Under the pieces are notes generated by a model. It saw nothing but the letters and a program-made list of their open reading frames with translations. It did no database searches and was not told the DNA's origin. A stretch of DNA of 64,000 bases from SAR324 cluster bacterium (GTDB lineage: Bacteria > SAR324 > NAC60-12), in assembly GCA_015232315.1 (NCBI GenBank), contig JADFZZ010000020.1:25416-89415 (forward strand). Reading direction: 5' to 3'. Made by a program: the position numbers and the translations under genes. Positions 62,784 through 64,000 of this stretch are shown here, in pieces. The number at the start of each line of letters is the position of its first letter. The first letter of the stretch is position 1.

Positions 62784-63625
62784 AATCCACAGTTTATTTG
62801 TTTATTTGTTTATGGATGCTTGGTTCGTCAGCGGCCATTGCCTCCACTTTGACTGAGGAAACACGGCAGGACCTGTTCAGTCAGGCCAAGGATTACTTCC
62901 GACAGGCCAATGAATTGCGTGCGTCCTCCCCACAACAGGCTGGTGAACTTTATCAAAAAGCCTTGTTGCGATTTGAACGACTCGTTCGTGACGGTGGAAT
63001 TGAAAATGGAAAATTGTATTACAACATCGGCAACACCTGGTTCATGATGGGCCAACTGGGAGAAGCGATCCTTAATTATCGACGTGCACTGCGTTACGTT
63101 CCGCATGATGCCAATCTCCGGCAAAATCTGGAATACGCAAGGTCCCAACGCAAGGATCAATTTGAAGAGCAAGCACAGGAACAGGTCATGAAAATACTGC
63201 TGTTCTGGCATTACGATTTTTCGCTCAAAACACGTTTTCTGGTATTTATGAGCTTCTTTGGGCTATTCTGGCTGGGACTGATCGTGCGTTTGTTTCAGCG
63301 GGAGTGGGTTCCACCCTGGGGGCTGTTTTTGACATCGTTGACAGCCATCCTGCTTTTGGGATCGCTGATGGTCAGTGAATGGCATGACCATCAAAATCCA
63401 GCCGGAGTGATCACCGAAACAGAAGTGATTGCCAGAAAAGGGGATGGTCAGTCCTATCAACCCGGTTTTAGGGAACCTTTGCATGAAGGCACCGAATTTT
63501 CCTTGCTGGATTCCCGCAACGGCTGGTTGCATATTCAGCTTCCCGATGGACGTGAAAGCTGGATTCCCGAAGCAACCGCCGGGTTGATCCATTCAATAGA
63601 ACCTCCAGTATCGAATATTGAATGA
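62780..63625 (+). CDS. batE: BatE: TPR and SH3-domain membrane protein
   Basis: The start at 62780 (MKSTVYLFICLWML, AAGGAAAATGGTC upstream) gives 281 residues; the frame is open to 62672 but that stretch lies inside batD. Residues 1-20 are a signal peptide. TPR units span about 25-125 (YYNIGNTWFMMGQLGEAILNYRRAL). Two membrane helices lie at about 150-170 and 180-198. A C-terminal SH3-like domain (about 208-270) has ARKGDGQSYQPGF and GWLHIQLPDGRESWIP. It closes the operon. Confidence 0.92.
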   Translation: MKSTVYLFICLWMLGSSAAIASTLTEETRQDLFSQAKDYFRQANELRASSPQQAGELYQKALLRFERLVRDGGIENGKLYYNIGNTWFMMGQLGEAILNYRRALRYVPHDANLRQNLEYARSQRKDQFEEQAQEQVMKILLFWHYDFSLKTRFLVFMSFFGLFWLGLIVRLFQREWVPPWGLFLTSLTAILLLGSLMVSEWHDHQNPAGVITETEVIARKGDGQSYQPGFREPLHEGTEFSLLDSRNGWLHIQLPDGRESWIPEATAGLIHSIEPPVSNIE

Positions 63626-64000
63626 GGCGCACACTCAGGGTCCATAAAGTAATCACCGGTACATAATCGTGTGTGATGTTCGTTGTTTGTCATTCCGGGT
63701 GAAGACCCATCTAGGGGCACGGGCGAGGCAGTTAAGTTAAGGAAAATCCCCCGTCCGCTATCGCGGCCACCTCCTTTATGTACGCTTAACTTTGGACACA
63801 TTTTTTTGTTCAAAGATAAGGTTGATAAAGAAGAGTGTACAGATTCATCATCAAACGAAAACAGCTCCTAAAAACGGCTATCAACGTAAGCCGATACACT
63901 TTATAAATTCAATGGATTAGAAAAAATTCTTTTTTGAGAATTTCGAGATAAAGGCAAATCCCCCATCTGATCCACCAACCAGGAAAACAAATCAGGAAAT
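63626..64000. other. Gene-free tail of the window with a partial family A-like element
   Basis: After the batE stop there is no credible gene. At 63729-63793, GTTAAGTTAAGG and CGCTTAACTTT are inverted ends like those of family A, enclosing a shortened interior (AAAATCCCCCGTCCGCTATCG). It looks like a deleted or related copy. The sequence beyond 63800 is AT-rich and unassigned. Confidence 0.5.

Noticed and set aside
63683..63871. 62-residue ORF at the window end
   Set aside because: Low-complexity translation across a repeat; no ribosome site.

Overview
The window is from a Gram-negative bacterium. It has lipoprotein and Sec signals, a TolC-type outer-membrane protein, an Amidase_3 cell-wall hydrolase and a complete MoxR/Bat operon. 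GC content looks moderate (mid-40s %, by eye). Signalling is rich: three receptors with the 7TMR-DISM architecture, two class III cyclases, CheY/CheA-like parts and one cNMP-binding protein. The mix would suit a deltaproteobacterial or SAR324-like lineage, but there is no rRNA or other marker gene here, so that placement is only a guess. I saw no tRNA, rRNA, CRISPR array, prophage or transposase gene.

Layout. 1-5.5 kb: a pentapeptide-repeat protein cut by the window edge, a DtxR-family metal regulator behind a perfect FNR-type box, a phosphoesterase, a double UspA protein, a thioredoxin-fold protein and a TIGR01777 epimerase. 5.5-12.3 kb (minus strand): a DUF3336-patatin lipase, an aldehyde dehydrogenase and a 1156-residue receptor/kinase/receiver/cyclase fusion. 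12.5-15.9 kb (plus): a cNMP-binding protein divergent from that cyclase, an MBL-fold hydrolase and a GT4 glycosyltransferase. 16.3-22 kb (minus): phosphoesterase, Na+/solute symporter, radical SAM protein and a TVP38-flavoprotein disulfide reductase fusion, probably one operon. 22.3-31.3 kb (plus): a LigB-type dioxygenase, aminopeptidase P, a TerB-like protein, TolC, two unrecognised proteins and a DUF2804 protein. 31.3-36.7 kb (minus): a second DISM cyclase, then a tight three-gene unit of AAA ATPase, DUF4435 (TOPRIM-like) protein and membrane-anchored MBL protein. The first two of these resemble the PARIS anti-phage pair AriA/AriB.

36.8-43.1 kb (plus): an amidase, two small membrane proteins, a response regulator and a STAS-like sensor kinase. 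43.1-49.1 kb (minus): a translationally coupled set of a polytopic membrane protein, a 1516-residue protein ending in an alpha/beta-hydrolase-like domain, and an MsrQ-like haem membrane protein. 49.7-52.6 kb: a CheA-like DISM receptor. 52.9-63.6 kb: the MoxR-DUF58-Bat operon, interrupted by a YgiT-type zinc-finger gene, a Phd/RelE-type module and a DUF2281/PIN module, plus a truncated antitoxin copy.

Intergenic gaps are filled with small non-coding elements. At least five repeat families occur two or more times each, several with terminal inverted repeats like MITEs. One copy has an apparent 8-bp target-site duplication.

The best candidates for something new are: (1) the AAA-DUF4435-MBL unit as an extended PARIS-like defence system; (2) the giant hydrolase, membrane protein and MsrQ trio; (3) two unrelated signalling proteins ending in a CheZ-like CheY-binding tail; and (4) toxin-antitoxin modules lodged inside a Bat operon.
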